Source: a virus. Taken from it: a DNA stretch of 64,000 bases. Positions within the stretch are counted from its first letter, which is position 1. Every line of letters starts with the position of its first letter. Positions 16,777 to 24,789 of this stretch are shown here, piece after piece. The DNA is taken from the IMG/VR virus record IMGVR_UViG_3300023174_000047, positions 124,001 through 188,000 of that record; one strand, 5' to 3'. A model generated the notes under the pieces. That model was given only the letters and a program-made list of their open reading frames with translations, made no database searches and was not told the origin of the DNA. A program made the position numbers and the translations under genes.

Positions 16777-18534
16777 ATGTCTTTGATAGAAGAAATACAG
16801 AGCAATTTATACACAAAAACAAACAAAATTAATACTGCCATAATAAGGCAAGATTGGTTTAAAAAATCTAATTTGTATGCAGATATAATGAAAGAGACAT
16901 CCTTTCTTGACAATGACGTATGCTTTGCAGCGCGAATATTTTGCATAGTCAATAATATCAAGAGCATGCCAGCGTGCCCTGTAACCGGTAAAAGTGTTAA
17001 GTGGTTACCTACAAAACATAGATTTGCCATTGCTGCTGGCAGATCAAATGCATCTAAAATTAAAAAAATTGATAATGCAAAACTATCTCAAAGCCTCAAA
17101 GCATCAAAAGCATTAATCAAAAGTAACTTCTACAGCCTATACAAAACAAATAAATTTAATATTGTCAGTAGAGAAAAATGCACAGACTTTATAAAGAGCA
17201 GATTGGAACACACCGATCACGGAAGAAAGCATAATTTTGTAGATACATCTATACTTAAAAAATATCATGATGAGTGTTGCAGCATTATTCTACATACACA
17301 GCATCCATTATTAGATGATAATGATATAAACTGGAGTGAAAGGTTTTTTCTTTTGTATAATAATGATGTCCCGAAACTATGTAATTATGATCCCACACAA
17401 AAGGCAAAATTTTGCAATTTCTTAGCTGGGTACAATAACAATAGTTCTGCACAGGCAAGGAATAAAAACACATTAAAAATAATCAAGCAATCCATTGAGT
17501 ATCAAAACTTCTCTATTTTAAATGATATAAACTCACATCAACAAGAGTATCAATTGAGATGCAATGTCTGTAATAGTATTTTACAGCGAAGATTGACAAA
17601 TGCGCGCTGGAAAGATATATTTTGTGCCAAATGCAACAATGTTACCGTGGGATCGTCTCGTGCAGAAGCAGAGATATCTGCTTTTCTGCAAAATGACTGC
17701 AACATGCAGGTTGAGAGATTATATGACTTGCCACCTAGTGGAATAGAAATCGATATATTTCTACCACAGAAAAACGTTGGTATCGAGCATCACGGCTTAT
17801 TGTGGCATAGTTTTGGTTCTTGCTTCCCCGACAATGCAGATGTTGAAAGTGTAAACAAATTTAAGCATAGAAATAAGCGGGATATATGCATGAGCAACAA
17901 TGTACAGTTGTTGCAGATTTTTGAAAATGAATGGATTGATAAAAGAAACATTGTTGAGTCAATGATGCGTAGCAAGTTAGGAATATTGCAAAATAAAATC
18001 TATGCTCGCAATTGCACAATACAATGCATCACAGCAAAACAGAAAAGTATTTTTCTTAATAATAATCACATACAAGGCAATGACAATTCACAAATTGCAA
18101 TTGCTCTAATTCATGAAGGTGACATTGTTGCAGCAATGACTTTTGGTAACCGCAAAATAACTGCAAATAAAACTTTTGAACTCATAAGATTTTGCTGCAA
18201 AACAAACACAAGCGTTATTGGAGGTGCCTCTAAATTATTAAAATACTTTACAAAAAAACATAATGTATCATGCATTACAACATATGCTGATTTGAGATTT
18301 TGCTTTGATGGTTCGTTTTACAAAAACTTAGGCTTTAAGCACATCAGAACAACACCACCTGCATACTGGTACACAGATACAAAGACTGTGATGCACCGCT
18401 CCAACTTTCAAAAACATAAATTAGTAAAACAGGGTGATGATTTGAGTCTTACAGAATGGGAAATTATGAAAGAGCGTGGGTGGCGTAGAATATGGGATTG
18501 TGGTCACATGGTTTTTGAATATAAATATTCATAA
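16777..18534 (+). CDS. Free-standing EDxHD (Vsr-like) homing endonuclease, 585 aa
   Basis: It belongs to the same family as the endonuclease inside the terminase. A Cys4 zinc ribbon (C262, C265, C283, C286) precedes the nuclease core AEAEISAFL, IEIDIFLP (D326), VGIEHHGLLWHS (E337, H344) and LLQIFENEW. The C-terminal ~200 residues (KIYARNC…FELIRFCCKTNTSVIGGASK…YADLRF…NLGF) match the partner's C-terminal domain and look GNAT-like. The N-terminal 250 residues differ from the partner and may set target specificity. It sits between sheath and gp4 and is not in an intein or intron that I can see. Its stop overlaps the gp4 start (TAATG). Confidence 0.8.
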   Translation: MSLIEEIQSNLYTKTNKINTAIIRQDWFKKSNLYADIMKETSFLDNDVCFAARIFCIVNNIKSMPACPVTGKSVKWLPTKHRFAIAAGRSNASKIKKIDNAKLSQSLKASKALIKSNFYSLYKTNKFNIVSREKCTDFIKSRLEHTDHGRKHNFVDTSILKKYHDECCSIILHTQHPLLDDNDINWSERFFLLYNNDVPKLCNYDPTQKAKFCNFLAGYNNNSSAQARNKNTLKIIKQSIEYQNFSILNDINSHQQEYQLRCNVCNSILQRRLTNARWKDIFCAKCNNVTVGSSRAEAEISAFLQNDCNMQVERLYDLPPSGIEIDIFLPQKNVGIEHHGLLWHSFGSCFPDNADVESVNKFKHRNKRDICMSNNVQLLQIFENEWIDKRNIVESMMRSKLGILQNKIYARNCTIQCITAKQKSIFLNNNHIQGNDNSQIAIALIHEGDIVAAMTFGNRKITANKTFELIRFCCKTNTSVIGGASKLLKYFTKKHNVSCITTYADLRFCFDGSFYKNLGFKHIRTTPPAYWYTDTKTVMHRSNFQKHKLVKQGDDLSLTEWEIMKERGWRRIWDCGHMVFEYKYS

Positions 18535-18971
18535 TGCAAAAAGAATATAGACAAGGCATATACAAACCCATCAACAATCAAAAATACATTGGTGATAAAT
18601 TACCTTTTTATCGTTCTGGATACGAGCTCAAATTTATGCGCTGGGCTGATGCAAATCCCAATGTAATCAAATGGGGAAGCGAGAGCATCATTATTCCATA
18701 CAAAAGCCCCATTGACGGAAAAATGCACCGATATTTTGTCGATAATGTTGTCATTATTAAAGAAGGTGAGCAAATTAAAAAATACCTCATTGAGATCAAG
18801 CCATACAAACAGACTCTACCTCCCTCGGAACACGGCAATAAAAAACAATCCACAATATTATATGAGCATGCAACATATGCCATTAACATGCAAAAATGGA
18901 AATGTGCTAAAGAATGGTGCAAGCAACACAATTGGGAATTTTTAATATTAACAGAAAAAGAGCTGCCATAA
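18534..18971 (+). CDS. gp4: Head-completion protein, T4 gp4-like (TnsA-type nuclease fold), 145 aa
   Basis: The length and motif order match T4 gp4: GIYKPINNQKYIGD, the LPFYRSGYELKFMRWAD helix, NPNVIKWGSESIIIPY, a DG(K)MHRYFVD strand, then YLIEIKPYKQTLPP. The D…E-I-K pattern is that of TnsA/PD-(D/E)XK nucleases. In T4, gp4 acts in head completion before tail joining. Translation is coupled to the endonuclease stop. In an endonuclease-free ancestor this gene would directly follow the sheath. Confidence 0.85.
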   Translation: MQKEYRQGIYKPINNQKYIGDKLPFYRSGYELKFMRWADANPNVIKWGSESIIIPYKSPIDGKMHRYFVDNVVIIKEGEQIKKYLIEIKPYKQTLPPSEHGNKKQSTILYEHATYAINMQKWKCAKEWCKQHNWEFLILTEKELP

Positions 18972-18985
18972 ATAATATTATGCAG
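18963..18985 (+). promoter_or_regulatory. Hairpin with late promoter, covering the lysozyme start codon
   Basis: CTGC(C)ATAA (18963-18971, one bulged C) pairs with TTATGCAG (18978-18985). ATAAATA (18968-18974) spans the 5' arm and loop, and the ATG (18980-18982) lies in the 3' arm, 5 nt after the box. Read-through mRNA would hide the start; a late transcript beginning at the ATG would not. Confidence 0.5.
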
Positions 18986-19888
18986 GATTTTAAGAATTTT
19001 TACAAACAAGAGGTTATAAATGAATCAATAAAGGATTTTATTCGCAACCCCAAAGCACTCATTGCAACCGCGTTATTTCTCGGCATTGTTGATCAAGCAT
19101 ATGTTATTCCAAGTATAAAAAGAATCAGCAAAGAGGTGCAGGAAAAATTAAATAAAATGCCACCCGAACGAGCTGCACAGATTCAGCAAAAAGCTATTAA
19201 GACTACCAATACACCATTAGTTGATAAGCTGCTCAAGCAAGCCATTGAAGCATCAACAATTAAAAGAGAAACACCGCAACATGCCATGCCTATAAAAGAT
19301 ACACAACAAATGTCACAACAAATATTACCCATGGATAAGCAAAAGAGTCAGCAGTTCTATAAAGATGCATTGAAATACATCAAACAAAATGAACTTGGTG
19401 GTACAAATATTAATTACCGCATGCCATATAAAGACCACAAAGGTTATGAAACCATTGGAGTAGGACACCTCGTAACAAGCAAAGAGAAAAAAAATAAAAT
19501 ATTTGATAACGGCATTTCCGAGCAGGAAGTTTTAGATTTATTTGAAAAAGATATTCAATCAAAACTAGCAACAGCGCGCCGATTGTTTAAAACATATGAT
19601 GAATATCCTGATTATTTAAAAATTAAACTTTTAGATGGTATTTTTAGAGGTGATGTATCTGGATCCCCAAAAACCATTGCGCTCATCAATGCAGGCAAGT
19701 GGACACAGGCAGCAGCTGAATTTCTAGACAGCAAAGAATATAAAGATGCAGTCGAAAATGGATATGGAACAGGTCCGCGCATGAAAAAAATTGCAGATGC
19801 AATGTTGAGCATGGCAGAAGAACAAAAATCACCTGATGTACCTGCAACAAATTCACCATTACTACCAGAAACAACCCCATTTTTCTAG
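18980..19888 (+). CDS. Tail-associated lysozyme (GH24, T4-lysozyme-like) with N-terminal hydrophobic segment, 302 aa
   Basis: I use the ATG at 18980, 5 nt after ATAAATA, rather than the longer frame from 18914. Residues ~128-290 form a T4-lysozyme-type domain: E138 in KQNELGG, D152 in PYKDHKGYETIGVGH and T158 match the catalytic Glu-Asp-Thr triad, with a short insertion between E and D. A hydrophobic stretch (~25-44) and a Gln/Lys-rich helical region precede it. In T4 the tail lysozyme is part of hub protein gp5. Here it is a separate gene in the tail operon, so it probably digests peptidoglycan during injection; the hydrophobic segment may instead suit a lysis role. Confidence 0.75.
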   Translation: MQDFKNFYKQEVINESIKDFIRNPKALIATALFLGIVDQAYVIPSIKRISKEVQEKLNKMPPERAAQIQQKAIKTTNTPLVDKLLKQAIEASTIKRETPQHAMPIKDTQQMSQQILPMDKQKSQQFYKDALKYIKQNELGGTNINYRMPYKDHKGYETIGVGHLVTSKEKKNKIFDNGISEQEVLDLFEKDIQSKLATARRLFKTYDEYPDYLKIKLLDGIFRGDVSGSPKTIALINAGKWTQAAAEFLDSKEYKDAVENGYGTGPRMKKIADAMLSMAEEQKSPDVPATNSPLLPETTPFF

Positions 19889-19897
19889 TAAGCAACA

Positions 19898-19904
19898 ATA
19901 AATA
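19898..19904 (+). promoter_or_regulatory. Late promoter box (ATAAATA)
   Basis: ATAAATA exactly 5 nt before the tail-tube ATG at 19910. Confidence 0.6.
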
Positions 19905-19909
19905 CTAAC

Positions 19910-20461
19910 ATGGCACAGACTAACCAAACCATTGGAAACTTTTATGAACGCGCAGTATCACGTGAGTTCTCACGTGATTTCTTGTTCCGAGTCCTCAGCA
20001 TTAATTTTGCAGGTGGAGCAGTCTTCAACGAAGACGAGCTCATTTATGCAAAGACAGCAAAGCTCCCTGCTCGAAATATCACTAATACGCAAGCTAAATT
20101 CATGGGTCTCAACTTCAACATTGCAGGTACTGCTACATATCCAGGAAGCGAATCTTATATAATTACCTTTTACTGTGATGCTACTTCTTCACTTAGAAAC
20201 AAATTTTTGCAAGAATCACGTAGAGTGTTTGATGATGCAACCAGTACAGGTGATTACAACATTGCAGGCCGCGCCAGCGCAATCACATTGCTGCAGTTAG
20301 ATAAAGCACTCAACCCTGTCTCAACATTCCGTTTAGTTGGTGCAAGCGTAAGAAATGTTGGTGAAATTGGATATAGCATGGCAGATGGAACTGGCCAGCC
20401 TGTTACATTTGATGCAACGATTGCATATCACTTCTTTGAAGAGAATGCACCTGTGCAATAA
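19910..20461 (+). CDS. Tail tube protein, gp19-like, 183 aa
   Basis: The size is near T4 gp19 (163 aa). The protein has an N-terminal 'EFSRDFLFRVLSINF' start typical of T4-like tube subunits, a KTAKLPARNITNTQAKFMG loop, a GLNFNIAGTATYPGS strand and a C-terminal 'VRNVGEIGYSMADG…PVTFDATIAYHFFE' pair of strands. It would form hexameric rings inside the sheath. It begins a run of tail genes on the plus strand. It is one of four tube-type proteins in the window (13401, 19910, 20470, 24790). Confidence 0.7.
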   Translation: MAQTNQTIGNFYERAVSREFSRDFLFRVLSINFAGGAVFNEDELIYAKTAKLPARNITNTQAKFMGLNFNIAGTATYPGSESYIITFYCDATSSLRNKFLQESRRVFDDATSTGDYNIAGRASAITLLQLDKALNPVSTFRLVGASVRNVGEIGYSMADGTGQPVTFDATIAYHFFEENAPVQ

Positions 20462-20464
20462 ATA
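20458..20464 (+). promoter_or_regulatory. Late promoter box (ATAAATA)
   Basis: ATAAATA exactly 5 nt before the GTG start at 20470. It overlaps the stop codon of the tube gene. The spacing supports the GTG as a real start. Confidence 0.6.
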
Positions 20465-20469
20465 ATTAG

Positions 20470-21177
20470 GTGCCACAATCACCTAGAGAAACGTATCTTA
20501 GTCTATTTGAAAAATGGGAATACAATCTTGCGCTAAATTCGCAGTGGATTCTTATTATTCATGATTTGCCTCGCATCAGAAACATTGTTAGTAAAGTATC
20601 AACACTAGAATCATGGGTTCCAAACACAGATTGGAACATAAACACAGCAACATATGAAGCACTCACCAAAGAACAGGTGCAGAGTACAGATGCAATGGGT
20701 TGCTTTTTTGTAGATAATGTTGTTATTCCTGGTGAAGGCTACAACCAAGAGGAAGCAACTATAAACAACAGTGGCGGTTTCATTAATGTTGGGGTATCAG
20801 GCAAGAGATCGACTTTTTCTGGCAAAAGAATAGCCACATCATTCAGAGAAACAAACATCGACTTTGTGGAGACTGTTTTGAGGCCATGGGTTATTGCATG
20901 CTCACACATTGGATATTTTGCTTTTCAATCTGCGCAAAACAATGTTAAAATTCCGAGAATGCAGCTTATACATTTTTCCCGCCTAAAACACACACCCATT
21001 GCACCATATAGTGATGAAACATTTAGGCCCATCAGAAAAATTTACAATTTTTACAATGTAGCACCTGTTGAGGTTGACGCAAAGACATATACATATGCTG
21101 AAGATCAAGGTACCCCACAGTCCAGACAAGTGGGGTGGATTTTTGATAGTTACAGCATACAATATTCTAAAAAATAA
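20470..21177 (+). CDS. Tail-tube/baseplate protein (gp19/gp54-like fold), 235 aa
   Basis: It starts at GTG 20470 with ATAAATA 5 nt upstream. The pattern of strands, with VDNVVIPGEGYNQEEATI and a TSFRETNIDFVETVLRPWVI helix, resembles gp19-type tube proteins with an insertion. It ends with 'VGWIFDSYSIQY', like a tube C-terminus. It may be a tube-initiation or baseplate-proximal ring (as gp54 in T4). The stop overlaps the next start (TAATG). Family level is moderately supported; the exact gp number is not. Confidence 0.5.
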   Translation: MPQSPRETYLSLFEKWEYNLALNSQWILIIHDLPRIRNIVSKVSTLESWVPNTDWNINTATYEALTKEQVQSTDAMGCFFVDNVVIPGEGYNQEEATINNSGGFINVGVSGKRSTFSGKRIATSFRETNIDFVETVLRPWVIACSHIGYFAFQSAQNNVKIPRMQLIHFSRLKHTPIAPYSDETFRPIRKIYNFYNVAPVEVDAKTYTYAEDQGTPQSRQVGWIFDSYSIQYSKK

Positions 21178-22049
21178 TGTTATCTACTTTTTATTCTGCA
21201 TTGCATTTGCCTGCATGCAAACAAATTGTTCATCTAAAACAGATGAACAGCAATGCATTTTTGCAATTGCAGAAATACATCATTGAAGATAGTGATGAAC
21301 TTATAAACGAATTTTTGATGAATCTCATCAAAGAATGCATGAGAGAGCAGGAGATTTTTGATTCTCTCAACTGCATCGATAAGCTTGCATGCTTAATGAA
21401 AATACGCAGCATAAGCTGCGGCGATACAGTTGTTTTCAGCAACCAACAGAACGTGCAAGGACAAATAAGCATGAATCATATCTTAAATTGCATGCATGAT
21501 ATCAATTTCAATGTAAGTGCATTGCATAACAACAACCAAGTGCAGGTAATGATATCCTTGCCGCATACACTTTTGCTGCCAAACATTTCATCAGTAATTC
21601 AAAGCTGTTTGAATGCAATTATTTTTAATGATTCAAAAATTGAAATGCAAAAAATGCCCAACGAACATGTCGTAGAAATACTCAACAATTTAGATTCACA
21701 CACAGCCAGTTATATTTATAAATTTATTAATAATTATGCTGATGATCTCACTTTAACTGTATTTACTGGTAATGCAACGTTGCAATTGGAAAGCATCATA
21801 TTATCCCCATTCAATAATTCTATGCTAGATTTTTGTAAATTTATTTTAAAAGATGATTTGCTAAATCTCTACAAAAACATACACACACTCTGTAGCAAAT
21901 CACATCTAACACCTGAATTTTTAATGAATATTCCACCCATTGAACAGCAACTCTACACTAAATTATTAATAGATGAGATTGAGCAGACTAATAAGCAGTT
22001 GACAGAGGAGCACGGAGGAATAAATATGCCAGCATATGGACAAGTATAA
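21177..22049 (+). CDS. Baseplate hub assembly protein (gp26-like), 290 aa
   Basis: The N-terminus has a hub-chaperone-like pattern: LP…K+IV, a helix pair, then 'FDSLNCIDKLACLMKIRSISCGDTVVF', which resembles the leucine/aspartate helix and K/R-IRSxSxG strand of T4-like gp26 baseplate-hub proteins. The rest is alpha-helical. It is translationally coupled to the preceding tube-like gene and overlaps the next gene by 14 bases. Placement just before the tape measure fits a hub or tape-measure assembly function. Confidence 0.5.
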   Translation: MLSTFYSALHLPACKQIVHLKQMNSNAFLQLQKYIIEDSDELINEFLMNLIKECMREQEIFDSLNCIDKLACLMKIRSISCGDTVVFSNQQNVQGQISMNHILNCMHDINFNVSALHNNNQVQVMISLPHTLLLPNISSVIQSCLNAIIFNDSKIEMQKMPNEHVVEILNNLDSHTASYIYKFINNYADDLTLTVFTGNATLQLESIILSPFNNSMLDFCKFILKDDLLNLYKNIHTLCSKSHLTPEFLMNIPPIEQQLYTKLLIDEIEQTNKQLTEEHGGINMPAYGQV

Positions 22050-22752
22050 CAGTGTTTTAAGTCACCTCAAAAAAATTAATGAAGAGACAGTCATCAGCTG
22101 TTTTATTCCATCTTTATTGAGAGAAGTAAATTTTAAACCCATGAATGTTGCGCAACAGCAGCAGCTCATTAAAAACATTTCGAATGAAGCAACTGATAAT
22201 CTTAAAATTGCCAACAGCATCAATGATATGCTGCAAACAAACTGCATGGAAGATATTGATTTGTGTGTGATAGATAGAGAGATTGTTTTATTACAGTACA
22301 GAATGCATGATGTATCCATTGATGAAAATGAGCGCACAAAAATTGCAGAAGCAATTGAAGCAATCAAGCAAACTAATGATTTAAACACTAAAAAAACAAT
22401 TGAAGCATACGGCATCACTGTCAATTGCAGCGCACCATCACTCAGACGCGATGCTGTTATCAATGCTGCAACCATCAAAGCCATTGAATCAAATAATAGT
22501 AAAAAGCAGCAAGATCTTATACCATTAATATATACACACCAGATAATCAAATACATAAACAACATACACATAGGTGAAGATGTACTTGTTTCTTTCGATG
22601 ATCCCACTGATCTCCCCAATTTGACTACAATTGTTAACAACATACCTGTTGATATAAACAATGGTGTTATTTCTTTTGCAAACAGCATGCAAACAATGTT
22701 TAAACACGTGCTCAAAGACAAAAACATCTCTTTGCAGACCCCAACCATGTGA
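22036..22752 (+). CDS. Probable baseplate hub/tape-measure assembly protein, 238 aa
   Basis: The segment CFIPSLLREVNFKPMNVAQQQQLIKNIS (residues ~22-50) follows a pattern seen in T4-like baseplate hub subunits, where a conserved proline-rich strand precedes a Gln-rich helix. The remainder is alpha/beta without enzyme motifs. It overlaps the upstream gene and lies 20 bases before the tape measure, the position where tail chaperones usually sit. I cannot decide between gp26-, gp51- or chaperone-type function. Confidence 0.45.
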   Translation: MDKYNSVLSHLKKINEETVISCFIPSLLREVNFKPMNVAQQQQLIKNISNEATDNLKIANSINDMLQTNCMEDIDLCVIDREIVLLQYRMHDVSIDENERTKIAEAIEAIKQTNDLNTKKTIEAYGITVNCSAPSLRRDAVINAATIKAIESNNSKKQQDLIPLIYTHQIIKYINNIHIGEDVLVSFDDPTDLPNLTTIVNNIPVDINNGVISFANSMQTMFKHVLKDKNISLQTPTM

Positions 22753-22759
22753 GTGTCTC

Positions 22760-22766
22760 ATAAATA
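22760..22766 (+). promoter_or_regulatory. Late promoter box (ATAAATA)
   Basis: ATAAATA 6 nt before the ATG of the tape-measure gene at 22773. Confidence 0.55.
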
Positions 22767-22772
22767 ATCTGG

Positions 22773-24755
22773 ATGACCCCAGAGGAGATCCAGAATATCC
22801 TTGATACACTTAAAAAATCAATTGAGAGCTTTGCTGCTCAAATTGGTACCATTGCTACTGGCGTCGAAAAACCGAAAACAGTACAATCTGTTATCACAAC
22901 GCAAGATCAAGGTGATAGTAAAGAGCAAACTGCACGTCTAAACGATAGTATCGGGCTAGGTGATGTAAAATTCATTGATGCTCTATACAAAAAGTTTCAG
23001 CCCCTGCTTGAGAGTCTTGTTCCCAAAACCGCAGCACCTGCAAATCAATCAGAAGACTCAGCTAGTGATACTGCTAGCGGTGCAGGGTTTATTGATTATT
23101 TTAATAAACAGTTTCAACCGATACTTGAGAGGTTTTTTCCTAAGACAGCTTCACCTGTTAATGAAAAAGAAGACTTAGCAGATGTTTTAGCTGGTGATGA
23201 GACAGAAAAAGTTACAAAAGTTTCTGTTGTGGGTATTAGTAGTGATGTACTCAAAATGCTCAATGGTGTTACAGCTCCACCAACCCCCGAAAAGGGTGGT
23301 GGCTTTTTAAGTGGTATCATGGGGTTATTAGGCGGTGTTGGTGCAACTGCTGCTGGCGGCGGCATACTTGCAATGATTACTGGTCTACCTGCTGCAATAC
23401 CAGGCATCTTAACAGCGCTAGGTGCCATTGTTCTTGGTGCTGCTGCATTAAGTTTGGCTATTGGCATTGTTGTTAAAACAATAAGCTTATTAAAGGATGA
23501 TTTTATAGAAATATTTCCTATCATTGATAAATTCGCCGAATTATTTATTAAGGTTGCTAAAGAAATTATTCCTGTAGTGTATAAAGCATTGGCTGATTTT
23601 GTTGCTACAATATTACCACCGCTACTTGATGGTCTCACAAAGTTTGCTTCTGTTGTAATTCCTGCAATCATTGGTGCAATAGCTGAACTTATTGGCTCAC
23701 CTGGCTTTAAATTTATTACCGGTGCACTTGTTCCGGTGCTTTCTCAAATCATTGATGTTATTAGCAATTTGCTGTCTGAATTAATAGGCGGTATAAAATC
23801 CATTTTTACAGATACAAAAGACTTTTTGGTGAGTCTATTTGAAAATATTAAACAAATTGTTGTGCCGATTATAAATGGCATCAGGGATATCATCGTTGCC
23901 ATTGCAGAGCCTGTCAAGGAAGTGTTTATCTCTAGTTTTGAGAATATTAAAAAAGTGGTTCTTGCTGTCTTGCCCGTTGTTTCATCTGCCATTGACAGGA
24001 TTTTTGATACCTTTGATAATTTTGTTGGCAAGGCTAAAGAAATACTTGAAGGTTTGCCCACCATCTTAGATAAGATTCTAAACAGCATTAAAGATTTTGC
24101 AAACAATGTTATAATTGGCAGGATTGGCGCAGTTGCAGTAGAGTTAACAGCACTTGGTGCTGCACTTATAGGCTTAACTGGAGGTAGCTTAGTCGCAAGC
24201 ATTACAAATTTCTTTACCGGGGGAGGCCCATTTGAAAAAATCATTGAGTTTCAAAACAATTTAAATGAAAGCAAACTCAAATTACTCGAGAATTTAGCAC
24301 CATCACTGCAAAAACTTACAGACATTGATATAAGCCAACTCAAAGGCTTGTCTACAATCTTAAATGAATTGATGGATCAAAGCTTGCAAGTTGCATCAAC
24401 AGTAGAAAAGATTTTTGCCGGAAAAGGATTATTTAACAAGTCAGGTGGAATTCTTGAGTTAGTTGACAAACTCGAAAAATCAAAACAAGGCGCCGAAAAC
24501 ACCATCTCTAATGTTATTATCAAGACATCTGAAGCACAAAAGCAGATTGCTGAGCTACACCTCAAAGAAGCGATGATAACCAACAAAATTCTGTCCGAAA
24601 TTTACAAAAAGATGGATGCTTTTGCAGATATGCCGCAAAAAAGCAATGTTACTGCAAAGAAGCTTGCTGGCCTCGATATCGATGCAACCATGGCGCTGCA
24701 ATTTACATCCAACAACACCAGACAACAAATAGTGCAGTCTGGTAATAGCATATGA
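22773..24755 (+). CDS. gp29: Tail tape-measure protein, gp29-like, 660 aa
   Basis: The length is close to T4 gp29 (590 aa). Residues ~170-240 form glycine/alanine-rich hydrophobic helices (GLLGGVGATAAGGG…ALGAIVLGAAALSLAIGIVV) that can cross a membrane. Long amphipathic helices (to ~450) and a coiled C-terminal part follow. This hydrophobic-centre, helical profile is the signature of tape measures. The protein sets tail length inside the tube and is ejected into the host envelope. It lies between hub assembly genes and the gp48-like cap. Confidence 0.8.
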   Translation: MTPEEIQNILDTLKKSIESFAAQIGTIATGVEKPKTVQSVITTQDQGDSKEQTARLNDSIGLGDVKFIDALYKKFQPLLESLVPKTAAPANQSEDSASDTASGAGFIDYFNKQFQPILERFFPKTASPVNEKEDLADVLAGDETEKVTKVSVVGISSDVLKMLNGVTAPPTPEKGGGFLSGIMGLLGGVGATAAGGGILAMITGLPAAIPGILTALGAIVLGAAALSLAIGIVVKTISLLKDDFIEIFPIIDKFAELFIKVAKEIIPVVYKALADFVATILPPLLDGLTKFASVVIPAIIGAIAELIGSPGFKFITGALVPVLSQIIDVISNLLSELIGGIKSIFTDTKDFLVSLFENIKQIVVPIINGIRDIIVAIAEPVKEVFISSFENIKKVVLAVLPVVSSAIDRIFDTFDNFVGKAKEILEGLPTILDKILNSIKDFANNVIIGRIGAVAVELTALGAALIGLTGGSLVASITNFFTGGGPFEKIIEFQNNLNESKLKLLENLAPSLQKLTDIDISQLKGLSTILNELMDQSLQVASTVEKIFAGKGLFNKSGGILELVDKLEKSKQGAENTISNVIIKTSEAQKQIAELHLKEAMITNKILSEIYKKMDAFADMPQKSNVTAKKLAGLDIDATMALQFTSNNTRQQIVQSGNSI

Positions 24756-24777
24756 GCCGCGAGTTACATATGATGTT

Positions 24778-24784
24778 ATAAATA
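24778..24784 (+). promoter_or_regulatory. Late promoter box (TATAAATA)
   Basis: ATAAATA (TATAAATA with the preceding base) exactly 5 nt before the ATG at 24790. Confidence 0.65.
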
Positions 24785-24789
24785 TATGC

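Noticed and set aside
22062-22748. Long minus-strand ORF (228 aa)
   Set aside because: It is antisense to a hub assembly gene in a closely packed plus-strand operon, lacks a promoter box at its start, and encodes hydrophobic, low-complexity text typical of an antisense shadow.
23114-24244. Minus-strand ORFs of 185 and 166 aa
   Set aside because: Both are antisense to the hydrophobic part of the tape measure; composition mirrors that coding bias.
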